A stretch of DNA of 64,000 bases, taken from NCBI GenBank assembly GCA_037176845.1, contig JAYKXP010000001.1, positions 62,001 to 126,000 on the forward strand. The letters run 5' to 3'. Within the stretch, counting starts at the first letter, position 1. The number at the start of each line of letters is the position of its first letter. The position numbers and the translations under genes were made by a program. Positions 56,827-64,000 of the stretch are shown here, one piece after another. Below the pieces are notes generated by a model. It ran no database searches. It was not told where the DNA came from and was given only the letters and a program-made list of their open reading frames with translations. This stretch comes from Paramarasmius palmivorus. Taxonomy: Eukaryota; Basidiomycota; Agaricomycetes; Agaricales; Marasmiaceae.

Positions 56827-57112
56827 GGTAGCCGCCAGCCATCCAGTCGATAATAGGAGCCGGGGTATCAGATTATTTCGAACGAAGGCTTTGACCAGAG
56901 CCGACGACGGGAGGTTTTGTGGACGTATCTTGACTCAGGAGAGTAGAATAGCACATTAGTGTCTGGGAGGATGTATTAGAGTCTACGCATTGTGTGCAAC
57001 TATGGTAGACGCACCTTGTTTACCCCGTGAACCTATCAATGTACCGCTCGTCGTCTTCTGGAGGTTGTATCGAGGTTTCCCAGTCATTAGGCCTTTGGAA
57101 GAGGATCCCTTA
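56827..57112 (-). pseudogene. Family B pseudogene 3
   Basis: Decayed copy of family B: DPLP and WETSIQPPEDDERYIDRFTG survive but in shifted frames, a stop (TAA) follows RFTG, the intron 1 region with GTGCGTCTAC...CTCCCAG is still visible, and then only YSPES and TPAPIIDW fragments remain. The stretch encoding the GPYSPEP-VRKHNL core has a large deletion. Confidence 0.8.
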
Positions 57113-57489
57113 TGTTATGGTGGCGGTTTGGGAAAGAGATTATCTTGCGTAGCCTTTCCTTGGCGCATTTTCCGGTGAAGATACTTACTAGGCATTCCGG
57201 GAAGTAGCCTGCCAGTGCGCAGCCATCCGACTCGGCGCCAGGGTAGAGAGGACATGAGTTTGCGAGGGGGAAGGTCCAAGATGCTTGAGGATATGAGTTT
57301 GAGTGCTAGTTTTGAAGTTGGTGTACAAGTCTGTGCTTGATGTGCTTGAGCGTACATAGGACCGTTGAACAAGGTGGTTTTGAGGAAAGACGCTTCGACA
57401 TGAGAGTTAGACGCCGGCCAGGAGCACATGATTAGAACGCCTGGTCTGTGCGCACTGCGTTGATCAACGTCTTTGTGACCGCTCAAGTC
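57113..57489. other. Remnant promoter and unassigned sequence
   Basis: The first 60 bp match the B/C intergenic region (GGTTTGGGAAAGAGA). The rest carries a minus-strand open frame of about 120 codons with no recognisable domain; I do not call it a gene. No C copy follows. Confidence 0.45.
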
Positions 57490-58535
57490 ATGTCAATCGA
57501 CGAACCCATCCTCATACAATTCACCACAATCCAACCTGCATCCAACAGTGTAGCAAAAGCAGTATATGATTGCCCAATTCCTCTCGAAGATATTTGGGTA
57601 TCTCAATGATACCACGGTACGTTCGCGGTTCTCGGGATGTCGATGAAAGCTAAGGCTGGACAGGCACCGACTCAGCACACGCCAGATTCGGTGTATCTCT
57701 CGATGAAGAGGACAGTCAAAAAGTCGATTTTGAGCCTACAAACACGGAGTCTAAAAAATTGGCACTCGGAGTCGCACTTGCAGCTTCAGAATCATGTTGC
57801 TGTCTCAGATGACCGGTCGCAGATGACCGGTCGCAGTTCGCGATTGGTCTTTTGGGCGGGTCTGGGTTTTTCTACTATTGTCCCCACACCCACACCCACA
57901 TCCTCGACCTCAACCTCGCCATACCCGCACCCAGACACCTACGCTGCAAAACCAACACCAAGCACTTGTGGACCCCACAATCCCAGGGAATAGAAAGGCA
58001 CACAAAAGCACCATCAATATCTTGCGATTCTTTCCTTCGTCGAGGGTTTTGTTGAGTGCAGGCGGGGATTTCGCGTTGCGTGTTTCCTTCCGAGCCAACT
58101 TCTTTCCCTACCTCTTCCTCCATCGTCTCAAACACCCCTTCCACGACTACCGCAAACACAATCCCAGCACACCCAGCACGCACCCTAACATCCCACACGC
58201 GCCCAATAACCAACATTTCCATTAACACCCTCGACAGAGGCTGAACCGTCCTATCCGCTTCGCTGGACGGGTCTGTGAGAGTGGAATGTCGCTTCGGGGA
58301 CGGAGGTCACTGAGAAGCGGGTTAGGCATGGAGGAGCTGGTGTTAATATGGTTTTTGATTTTAAAACGGGGATTTCGAGAGCAAAGATGTGTTGTGCAAG
58401 TCAGGGCGAGTCTTGTGAGGTGTTCCATGTCAATCTAGTCGGCGAAGCGGGAGTAAAAGGTTGTTTTCAAGTCGACGGGTGCCATTGTTCTTCCGCCTTT
58501 GCAACCAACTCCTTCGTCCTTGTGTAGCTTGACGA
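57490..58535 (+). pseudogene. Decayed PAAF1/Rpn14-like WD40 proteasome factor
   Basis: Pieces of one WD40 protein can be followed in order but in three frames: the start MSIDEPILIQFTTIQPA, IPLEDIWVSQ then an in-frame TGA, HGTFAVLGMSMKAKAG, KLALGVALAASES, the repeat HKSTINILRFFPSSRVLLSA, ARTLTSHTRPITNISINTL, then GGC TGA ACC where an Arg codon is expected, LSASLDGSVRV followed by a 2-nt loss, and GAGVNMVFDFKTGISRAKM. The HxxxVxxxRFFPSSRVLLSxG...RTLTxHTRPI order is that of PAAF1/Rpn14, a chaperone of the 19S proteasome base. At least two stops and three frame breaks make it a pseudogene. An intact copy presumably lies elsewhere. Confidence 0.75.
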
Positions 58536-59260
58536 TGTCGAAGAGAGTCTTTGTCCACACGAGGACAGGCAGGGGAAAGGTGGTCGGAACGGATGACTGG
58601 TAAGGGAGAAAGAAGAAAGAGGAATGCCTCGAGGCAAAAGTAAAGTACGCGTGTACGAAGTAAATGAAAAACACGTTGTCGGAACAATCTGTTCCGATCC
58701 GAAGTGCCAAAGCAACCCGGAAACAAATATAAGAAAGAAGTAAAACACTCAGCGGTCTATGAAATATCTTGTTGACTCAATCTTGTGCTCGCTCGCTCTT
58801 TTCGATGGGTGAGATGAGAGTTGGGGGAAAGGAAGGATGATTACATTTCTGACAGCGAACCCTTTGACAGCGTCAAGGTGGTCCGTGCGCATACAAACAG
58901 TGACCAAATATACCGTAAAACTGATACCAATAAGGAAATAGCCCATAAAAAGAAAGACTAACGCCGCCGTACGTTTTGAGCTACGGGTTACCACCAGACG
59001 TGAACCCTCGGGCACTGCAAAGAGTTCGCCAGGCTCTCTTGCGGGGCGACCCAACCCGCAAGGCGTGCTCCGATTCGGGTGGACCGGCATCTCTCCACTT
59101 CCGTAGGCGCGTCGTCAGGGAAAAGAATGATGGAGTTTTTGGATGTATGATGGAATATGAGTTGAAAATGAGTTCTGAAAGAAAAAGGGTTTCGAATAGG
59201 TGTAAGTTTGAGTAAGACGGAAAATAATGATGAATGAAAGAAAAAATGAGCGCCCGCCTA
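58536..59260 (-). other. Unassigned flank of the retroelement
   Basis: About 0.7 kb. Minus-strand open stretches (59090-58749 and 58710-58435) include a hydrophobic segment TAALVFLFMGYFLIGISF that could be a membrane helix, and might be remnants of a membrane-protein gene or part of the element's 3' long terminal repeat or UTR. Without the 5' LTR in view these cannot be told apart. Confidence 0.35.
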
Positions 59261-59287
59261 GCCGCCATCCTCCGTCCCATATCCTCC
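59261..59287 (-). other. Candidate polypurine tract
   Basis: On the minus strand the 27 bases read GGAGGATATGGGACGGAGGA followed by TGGCGGC, the only long purine-rich run after the extra ORF. A polypurine tract primes plus-strand DNA synthesis just inside the 3' LTR. Position fits, but no LTR boundary can be proven. Confidence 0.4.
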
Positions 59288-59348
59288 AGCAGGCTCTGCA
59301 GCCCTGCTACAGAGAGTAACGTTTTAGAGTTTGACCTCGAACTCGCTC

Positions 59349-60263
59349 CTAGACGTCAACCCATCCTCCAGCAACCGACTTGCAACCCATCAGGATCTCC
59401 GGGAAGTTAACCCAATACTCCGCCACCAAACGTCCATCGCAAACCCATTCATCCAAACGATCCGACACGATCTCGTCGAGAGAAAGAACTTCACGACGTG
59501 CAACTGAAGCCCATGAAACAGGACCCGCGATGGAAGTCTTCAACATATTGCCGTACTTGATGTAACCATTGACGACAGCTACCGGCTTTTTCGAACCCTT
59601 ATGAAAAAGAACGTAATCAGCACAGGAATCCTTCTGAACAAAGTCGACGTAAAAGGGACGAGCATAGGAAGCGAAACGTGAGGGGGTAAAAGGACCATGC
59701 GAGGAACGATACCGATCAGGAATACGGGGAGTAGCTGAACCGTTCTTGACGTCGACCAAGTAGTCAATCAGCTCAGTCCATGCCAACGCTGCATCGCGAC
59801 GATGAACAACCATAGTGACTGGGAGACTAGAAAACGCGTCAGTGAAACCAATAGAAACCGCCTCTTCATAAAAGTAACGGATGGAGAACATCTGCTTAGT
59901 CAACCCATTGTACCCAATACCTATGGCACCCAACTGCGATCCTAGAACAGATGCGTTCCTAAGGTTGAGAAGCGTCAACTCGATTCCTCCAAAGGCATCA
60001 ACGGGATCCGTAAAATCTTGCTCTTTGTAGTCGATGTCCATGAGGTCAATTTTTCCGAGAGTTGTCTGGTTGTCGAATTGAGAGAGAGGAGAGCGCAGAT
60101 AGATGCTGGTTTCCGTAGGGCGAGGTCGAAAGGGATCACGGGAGAGATAAAGAATATCAAGAGCAGAGAAAGGAGCAAAAGAATAAGGTGTTAAATCACG
60201 GTAGGGATGAGGAAGGCGAACAAAAGCGCTGGGAAAGCCAGCAAGAAGGAAAACACGTGGCAT
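59349..60263 (-). CDS. Extra retroelement ORF downstream of integrase, unknown function
   Basis: Intact single-exon frame of 304 residues beginning MPRVFLLAGFPSAFVRLPHP. I do not recognise it. Blocks include YSFAPFSALDILYLSRDPFR, TSIYLRSPLSQF, GAIGIGYNGLTKQMFSIRYF and VMVVHRRDAALAWTELIDYL-like sequence, then KKPVAVVNGYIKYGN and WVCDGRLVAEYWVNFPE. There is no signal peptide, transmembrane helix, zinc knuckle or nuclease motif, so it is neither an obvious envelope nor a nucleocapsid. It lies where env lies in retrovirus-like elements, between integrase and the candidate polypurine tract, and has its own TATA box about 85 nt upstream. Codon usage looks like the adjoining pol frame. Confidence 0.65.
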   Translation of the reverse strand: MPRVFLLAGFPSAFVRLPHPYRDLTPYSFAPFSALDILYLSRDPFRPRPTETSIYLRSPLSQFDNQTTLGKIDLMDIDYKEQDFTDPVDAFGGIELTLLNLRNASVLGSQLGAIGIGYNGLTKQMFSIRYFYEEAVSIGFTDAFSSLPVTMVVHRRDAALAWTELIDYLVDVKNGSATPRIPDRYRSSHGPFTPSRFASYARPFYVDFVQKDSCADYVLFHKGSKKPVAVVNGYIKYGNMLKTSIAGPVSWASVARREVLSLDEIVSDRLDEWVCDGRLVAEYWVNFPEILMGCKSVAGGWVDV

Positions 60264-60344
60264 GATGGAGCAGTGAAGAGCAACAGAGTGGAAGATGATG
60301 GTGGGGAGTAAGAAAGAAAGAGAACCACAGACAGAAAGGTAGAA

Positions 60345-60351
60345 TTTTATA
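60345..60351 (-). promoter_or_regulatory. TATA box of the extra retroelement ORF
   Basis: TATAAAA on the minus strand, 82-88 nt before the ATG at 60263 and only about 24 nt after the pol stop. The spacing equals that of TATA boxes of host genes in this window. Confidence 0.5.
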
Positions 60352-60374
60352 CCAATGAGGATCAGCCTTGAGGC

Positions 60375-63300
60375 TCAATTCCGAATCGAGAATGGCACGA
60401 GATGATAGGATCCTGAAAAGGAGCGTGAAGACCCGACTGCCTCGAGGGCATCAAAACGAGTCGCCAACTCTAAATCGAGCCTAAGCCTCGAGGCAGACCT
60501 AATCTCCGATACTTTACCTTGGATCACCGCCGGCCTTGCAGGTATCCTCGAACGCAAAGTCTGGTTGTCGGGCCTGAAAAAGAACAGCCGAAGACGTTGC
60601 GCGTGCACGTGTCCCTTAAGGATCGCACCACTCAACTCCCTCAGTACGAACGAACCAGAGTCTCTTCGTTCATGAATCACGTATGGGCCAGAATAGGTCC
60701 ACTCACCTTTTCCGCCCTTGATTTCATCGAGTCGTGATTCTCTGAGCCAAACGAACATACCTGGTTCATAGTCGCAGAAATCGAAAATAGAACCTTGGCG
60801 TGAATGCAAATCTTCAATTGCCTTCTTGCGCGTCTTGACGACATCTTCATGAGCCTTTGTCCAGGAGCCATCTCGTTGTCGAAGTTGAAGGGTGCGTATG
60901 GCTATCAGTTCCTCGTGAGTCTGTACTCGATCCCAATCCAAAACCTGCCATGTAGCTTCAGTCATATCGAAAGAAAAAACCGGATGGACGCCATAAAGAA
61001 GGTAATAAGGAGAATACCCCGTAGAACGAGATGTCGTTACTCGCATAGCGAAAAGAGCGGCTGTTAAAAACTTCGGCCAAGTCCCTTTTGCGTCGCCAGC
61101 ACATTTGAAAAGTGCCTCCACCAAAGGTTGATGAGAACGCTCGATTACACCTTGTCCTTGAGGGTGATACGGAGTCGAAATAACAATCGTGCAGTTGTAT
61201 TGGTTCTTGAGTAACGCCTCCACTTCACCTTTGAATTCACTGCCTCCGTCCATTGAGAGTATCGGGATACAAGCAAACCTGCAGATCAGCTCTTCGTAAA
61301 TGAAGCGGGCTACATAAGAAGACTTTAGCGCCTTGAGCGCACGAGCTTCCGGCCACAGAATCGTCGGCTCTATGGCTTGCACGATATACTGATAGCCACC
61401 AGTACCCATAGGCATGTGTATGCAGTCTAGACTGAAATGACGAAGTAAAGGGGCTTGCCACGACACCTGATACGGAACTAAAGGTAACTCTTGGATGTTC
61501 CTTTGGCACTCAATGCATGAGCGTACGAAGAAAGCGACAGCGTCGTAGAGATTCGGCCAGTAAAACCTGTCGATCAAAAGATTGTAAGTAGCGTCCCTAC
61601 CTTTATGTCCTGCTTGAAGATGCGCAGACGCCATAAGCTGTCCTCGCCGGTTGTCATCCTCGACTACCAGTCTCGGCAACCTAGTTGTCTTCTTCTTCGG
61701 TGCGTACCAGAGTCGTCCATCGTGAAGGAAAAACCGGTGTGCGAGCTTCTTGAATCGCAACTTCTCCTTTTGGGAGACGCAACGTGAAGGGAGTTGACCC
61801 GACTCTAGGTAAGTACGGAGCTCCTTCCAATGCTCTACCCCATCCCGGTCCAAAGTACCAAACGAATGGCCAGACAATGAGGAGAAGGAAGAAGTGTTGA
61901 TCTTGGATGTATAGTGATCAAACTCATAAAACCCAAGGTGTACCACTTCATCACCCAAGAGACACATGTCTGATGACTCCTTTAAAGTCGTTCTCTCATA
62001 GAAATCAGGAAGGTTGCGAATAATTGGCGTGTGAGAATCGAAAGTTGAAAAATGCGACGAAGGAAAGTAATCATCGTCCCGCGGAAATTGAGAAACGTAA
62101 AACTGTTCTGGAGTATAAGAATGTGAAGTGTGGAGAAAGGGAATCTGTGAATTGAACGTCCAATCGCGAGGGGATGAAGATGATAACTGAATGAAACGTG
62201 ACTCGAGATCATACCGAAAAGCCTCTGTGAATGTTGCTCCAGATGGCACAGAACCTGCATAAACAGCGTTGAGATAACCGTCCAAGAAAGCTTCCATGTC
62301 CTCTTCTTGTTGCGGAACATCTCCAGGCGCTGGTGGTCTGCGTGAAAGCGCATCTTCAAGCTGGTGTGAAGCTGCCGGCACATGTAACAGTTCGAAGTCG
62401 AACAAACGGATCCAGGCTATCCATCGAAGAATCGGCGCATTCGGGACATCATCAGGAGTCCTCAGCATCTGAGGTAATGATTTCGCGTCGTGATGAAGCC
62501 TGAAATGCACTCCCCAAACTCGATGTCTCAATTCCTTGAGAGCTCTGAAGATACCGTAAAGCTCGGACTTTGGTTGGCCATAGTTTTGTTCTCGGTCGCT
62601 GTACGTGCAAGAACCATAGAGAGCTGGTCGTCGTTTACCCTCTCGAACTTGATATACAGCCCAGCCGGCGCCTTTCCAGGAGGAGTCGACCCCCACAATG
62701 ACAAGGCCTTCGTCGGACGTACGGTTCGAACGAGGAACTTGAACTGCAGCCTCGTAGTCTATGTGAATGAGCACAGGAGCGGTAATAACTCGATGGATAA
62801 GTTCTTGCATTGCTTCGAGAGCGTCTCCTGTAAAAGTAAACGTTTCGTCAGCATCGTTAGACTTGCGAAGTAGAAGGGTAAGTGGCTTAGCCACTAGAGC
62901 GAATCCTCGAATCCACCTCCTTCCTACGCCTACCACGCCTAAGAACTGCCGCACTTCTGAAACATCCTCCGGTACTTTCCAGTTGCGTACCTTCTCAACT
63001 AGGGATGGTGCTATGATCCATCCCCAGATAGAGACGACAGAACCTACAATCGAAAGGCGGTAAGCTATCAGAATGGCCTTTGTACCTGACGCTGTGATTC
63101 CTGCGTTTATCAGTGCTCCAAGTAGACGATCCAAGTTCTGAGCATACTCGAAAACAAACCTACGGATCCTGGGGTTCTGAGGGATTTCACTCTCCTCATA
63201 TCGAGATCGCGGACCCTTTAGGCCACAATCGTCAATGAAGTTTGAGGCTATCTCTCGAACTGACTTGAGAGCATGTTCGACGCAACGTTGGAACTCTTGC

Positions 63301-64000
63301 ACCGAATTTGTATACCCTTGCACTAGCGTACATTGTTGACGAGCTCCAACAGGCGAATGGAAGGCTTGTAATGGTCGGGACTTGACATGTACCCATCTAG
63401 CGTCAAAGCCGGAAAAGAGATCGAATAGTCCGTAAGCTGCGTAACCTAGATAATCTTCAGCGAACTCATGAACGTTAGGAGGTAGAGATGAATCTTGAAT
63501 AGTGACTGAATTCAACTCTTCTAGGTTGATAACCAGTCGAACTGAACCGTTCTTCTTGACGACCGGAAACATTGCTGACCGGTAACTTGAGGTGGTAGGC
63601 TCGAATCGTCCTGCTTTCTCTTCAGCATAAACTTGAGCTTTTACCTTCTCTTTCAATGCCAAAGGATAAGGGATAGGACGGCGTTGCCACGGAGTATGTT
63701 CTATAGTAGGGATTTCGTAATCCGGGTAATAATCTCTAGAGAAGAAGCCTTTTTCAGTGAAGTCAAACGCGAATGCTCCCTGTCGGGAGACGACAACAAA
63801 CGAAATCAAATCCTTCTCTTCTTCCGATAAGTCCAGTCGAACGGCTTCGTCGACGTTAGACCACATCATCTCCAGTCTTTCCTTGGTGACTCTGCTACCA
63901 AAAGATAGAGAATTCCGAGGCGGAGGATGTGTCGGCAGCTTGAGGGGAACTGGTTCCGGTATTGTCTTGAACTCTTGTGCCTGCGGATTGGGGAAATAAG
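60375..64000 (-). CDS. Ty3/gypsy pol polyprotein (RT-RNase H-integrase), partial
   Basis: An open frame of more than 1200 residues without a stop that continues past the right edge. Upstream of the first Met at 63869 it still reads KLPTHPPPRNSLSFGSR, typical linker sequence, so the true start is outside. Reverse transcriptase: AMFPVVKKNGSVRLVINLEE, YGLFDLFSGFDAR (motif A Asp) and NFIDDCGLKGP, where FIDD replaces YxDD. RNase H-like: VIVGVDSSWKGAGWAV, SELYGIFRAL, HHDAKSL. Integrase: HHCC finger (HLQAGHKG...CIECQ), DDE residues in FSLDCIHMP, LSMDGGSEF and GVIERSH, and a C-terminal EPGMFVWLRESRL...GPYVIHERRD barrel-like domain. No frameshift or stop, so probably competent or recently so. Confidence 0.9.
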   Translation of the reverse strand, partial: YFPNPQAQEFKTIPEPVPLKLPTHPPPRNSLSFGSRVTKERLEMMWSNVDEAVRLDLSEEEKDLISFVVVSRQGAFAFDFTEKGFFSRDYYPDYEIPTIEHTPWQRRPIPYPLALKEKVKAQVYAEEKAGRFEPTTSSYRSAMFPVVKKNGSVRLVINLEELNSVTIQDSSLPPNVHEFAEDYLGYAAYGLFDLFSGFDARWVHVKSRPLQAFHSPVGARQQCTLVQGYTNSVQEFQRCVEHALKSVREIASNFIDDCGLKGPRSRYEESEIPQNPRIRRFVFEYAQNLDRLLGALINAGITASGTKAILIAYRLSIVGSVVSIWGWIIAPSLVEKVRNWKVPEDVSEVRQFLGVVGVGRRWIRGFALVAKPLTLLLRKSNDADETFTFTGDALEAMQELIHRVITAPVLIHIDYEAAVQVPRSNRTSDEGLVIVGVDSSWKGAGWAVYQVREGKRRPALYGSCTYSDREQNYGQPKSELYGIFRALKELRHRVWGVHFRLHHDAKSLPQMLRTPDDVPNAPILRWIAWIRLFDFELLHVPAASHQLEDALSRRPPAPGDVPQQEEDMEAFLDGYLNAVYAGSVPSGATFTEAFRYDLESRFIQLSSSSPRDWTFNSQIPFLHTSHSYTPEQFYVSQFPRDDDYFPSSHFSTFDSHTPIIRNLPDFYERTTLKESSDMCLLGDEVVHLGFYEFDHYTSKINTSSFSSLSGHSFGTLDRDGVEHWKELRTYLESGQLPSRCVSQKEKLRFKKLAHRFFLHDGRLWYAPKKKTTRLPRLVVEDDNRRGQLMASAHLQAGHKGRDATYNLLIDRFYWPNLYDAVAFFVRSCIECQRNIQELPLVPYQVSWQAPLLRHFSLDCIHMPMGTGGYQYIVQAIEPTILWPEARALKALKSSYVARFIYEELICRFACIPILSMDGGSEFKGEVEALLKNQYNCTIVISTPYHPQGQGVIERSHQPLVEALFKCAGDAKGTWPKFLTAALFAMRVTTSRSTGYSPYYLLYGVHPVFSFDMTEATWQVLDWDRVQTHEELIAIRTLQLRQRDGSWTKAHEDVVKTRKKAIEDLHSRQGSIFDFCDYEPGMFVWLRESRLDEIKGGKGEWTYSGPYVIHERRDSGSFVLRELSGAILKGHVHAQRLRLFFFRPDNQTLRSRIPARPAVIQGKVSEIRSASRLRLDLELATRFDALEAVGSSRSFSGSYHLVPFSIRN

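Larger units (their letters stand above)
59261..64000 (-). mobile_element. Ty3/gypsy-like LTR retrotransposon, 3' part
   Basis: Minus-strand element entering from the right edge. Order seen in transcription direction: end of gag-pol linker, reverse transcriptase, RNase H, integrase (stop 60375), a TATA-led extra ORF (60263-59349) and a purine-rich tract (59287-59261). RT-RNaseH-integrase order defines the Ty3/gypsy (Metaviridae-type) class. Gag, protease, the 5' LTR and a provable 3' LTR are outside the view or not recognised. The long intact pol frame implies recent insertion or selection. Confidence 0.85.

Noticed and set aside
57115..57486. Minus-strand frame of 123 codons divergent from the PAAF1 pseudogene
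   Set aside because: Starts inside duplicated promoter debris at one end, no recognisable motif; insufficient support.
1..64000. CRISPR arrays, prokaryotic operons, ribosome binding sites
   Set aside because: Spliceosomal introns throughout and eukaryotic gene content; no direct-repeat/spacer pattern seen.

Overview
The window looks like a gene-dense piece of a mushroom-forming basidiomycete (Agaricomycetes). Genes carry many short introns of about 47-65 nt, several genes start within a few hundred bases of each other, and there are F-box, BTB, kinase-like and P450 genes of the kind expanded in that group, plus a Ty3/gypsy-type retroelement at the right edge. The species cannot be named from sequence alone. 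Gene models were spliced by eye. For most of the multi-exon genes the exon lengths add up to an intact reading frame; exceptions are stated.

Left part (1-20.2 kb), mostly conserved housekeeping: an F-box gene running off the edge, a BTB/POZ protein, the cohesin-release factor WAPL, divergent from a survivin/Bir1 homologue across only 91 bp that hold an ACGCGT cell-cycle box, a second F-box protein, a UBA-zinc finger-UBX protein (p97 adaptor type) divergent from a NOPCHAP1-like snoRNP chaperone, an NAD(P)-binding reductase, a zinc alcohol dehydrogenase and a small secreted Nis1-like protein.

Middle (21-38 kb): a 1043-residue protein kinase-PH-CNH fusion followed by two tandem paralogues that keep only the CNH domain; a basic disordered protein; an 18-exon cytochrome P450; and NAD-dependent formate dehydrogenase. 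The alcohol and formate dehydrogenases share an identical TATA core.

Right-centre (38.5-57.1 kb) is an accessory region built by duplication. Family A is a pair of recent tandem kinase-like genes with a stray 5' fragment between them. Families B and C are uncharacterised and occur as divergent B(-)/C(+) pairs with a copied shared promoter; in each pair at least one partner is dead. A GH35 beta-galactosidase with 4- and 5-nt micro-exons sits between two of these pairs, and an F-box gene lies between the two C genes.

Right end (57.4-64 kb): a decayed copy of a PAAF1/Rpn14-type WD40 proteasome factor, then the 3' part of a Ty3/gypsy-like element on the minus strand: a long open pol frame running off the edge and an unrecognised 304-residue ORF with its own TATA box between pol and a candidate polypurine tract.
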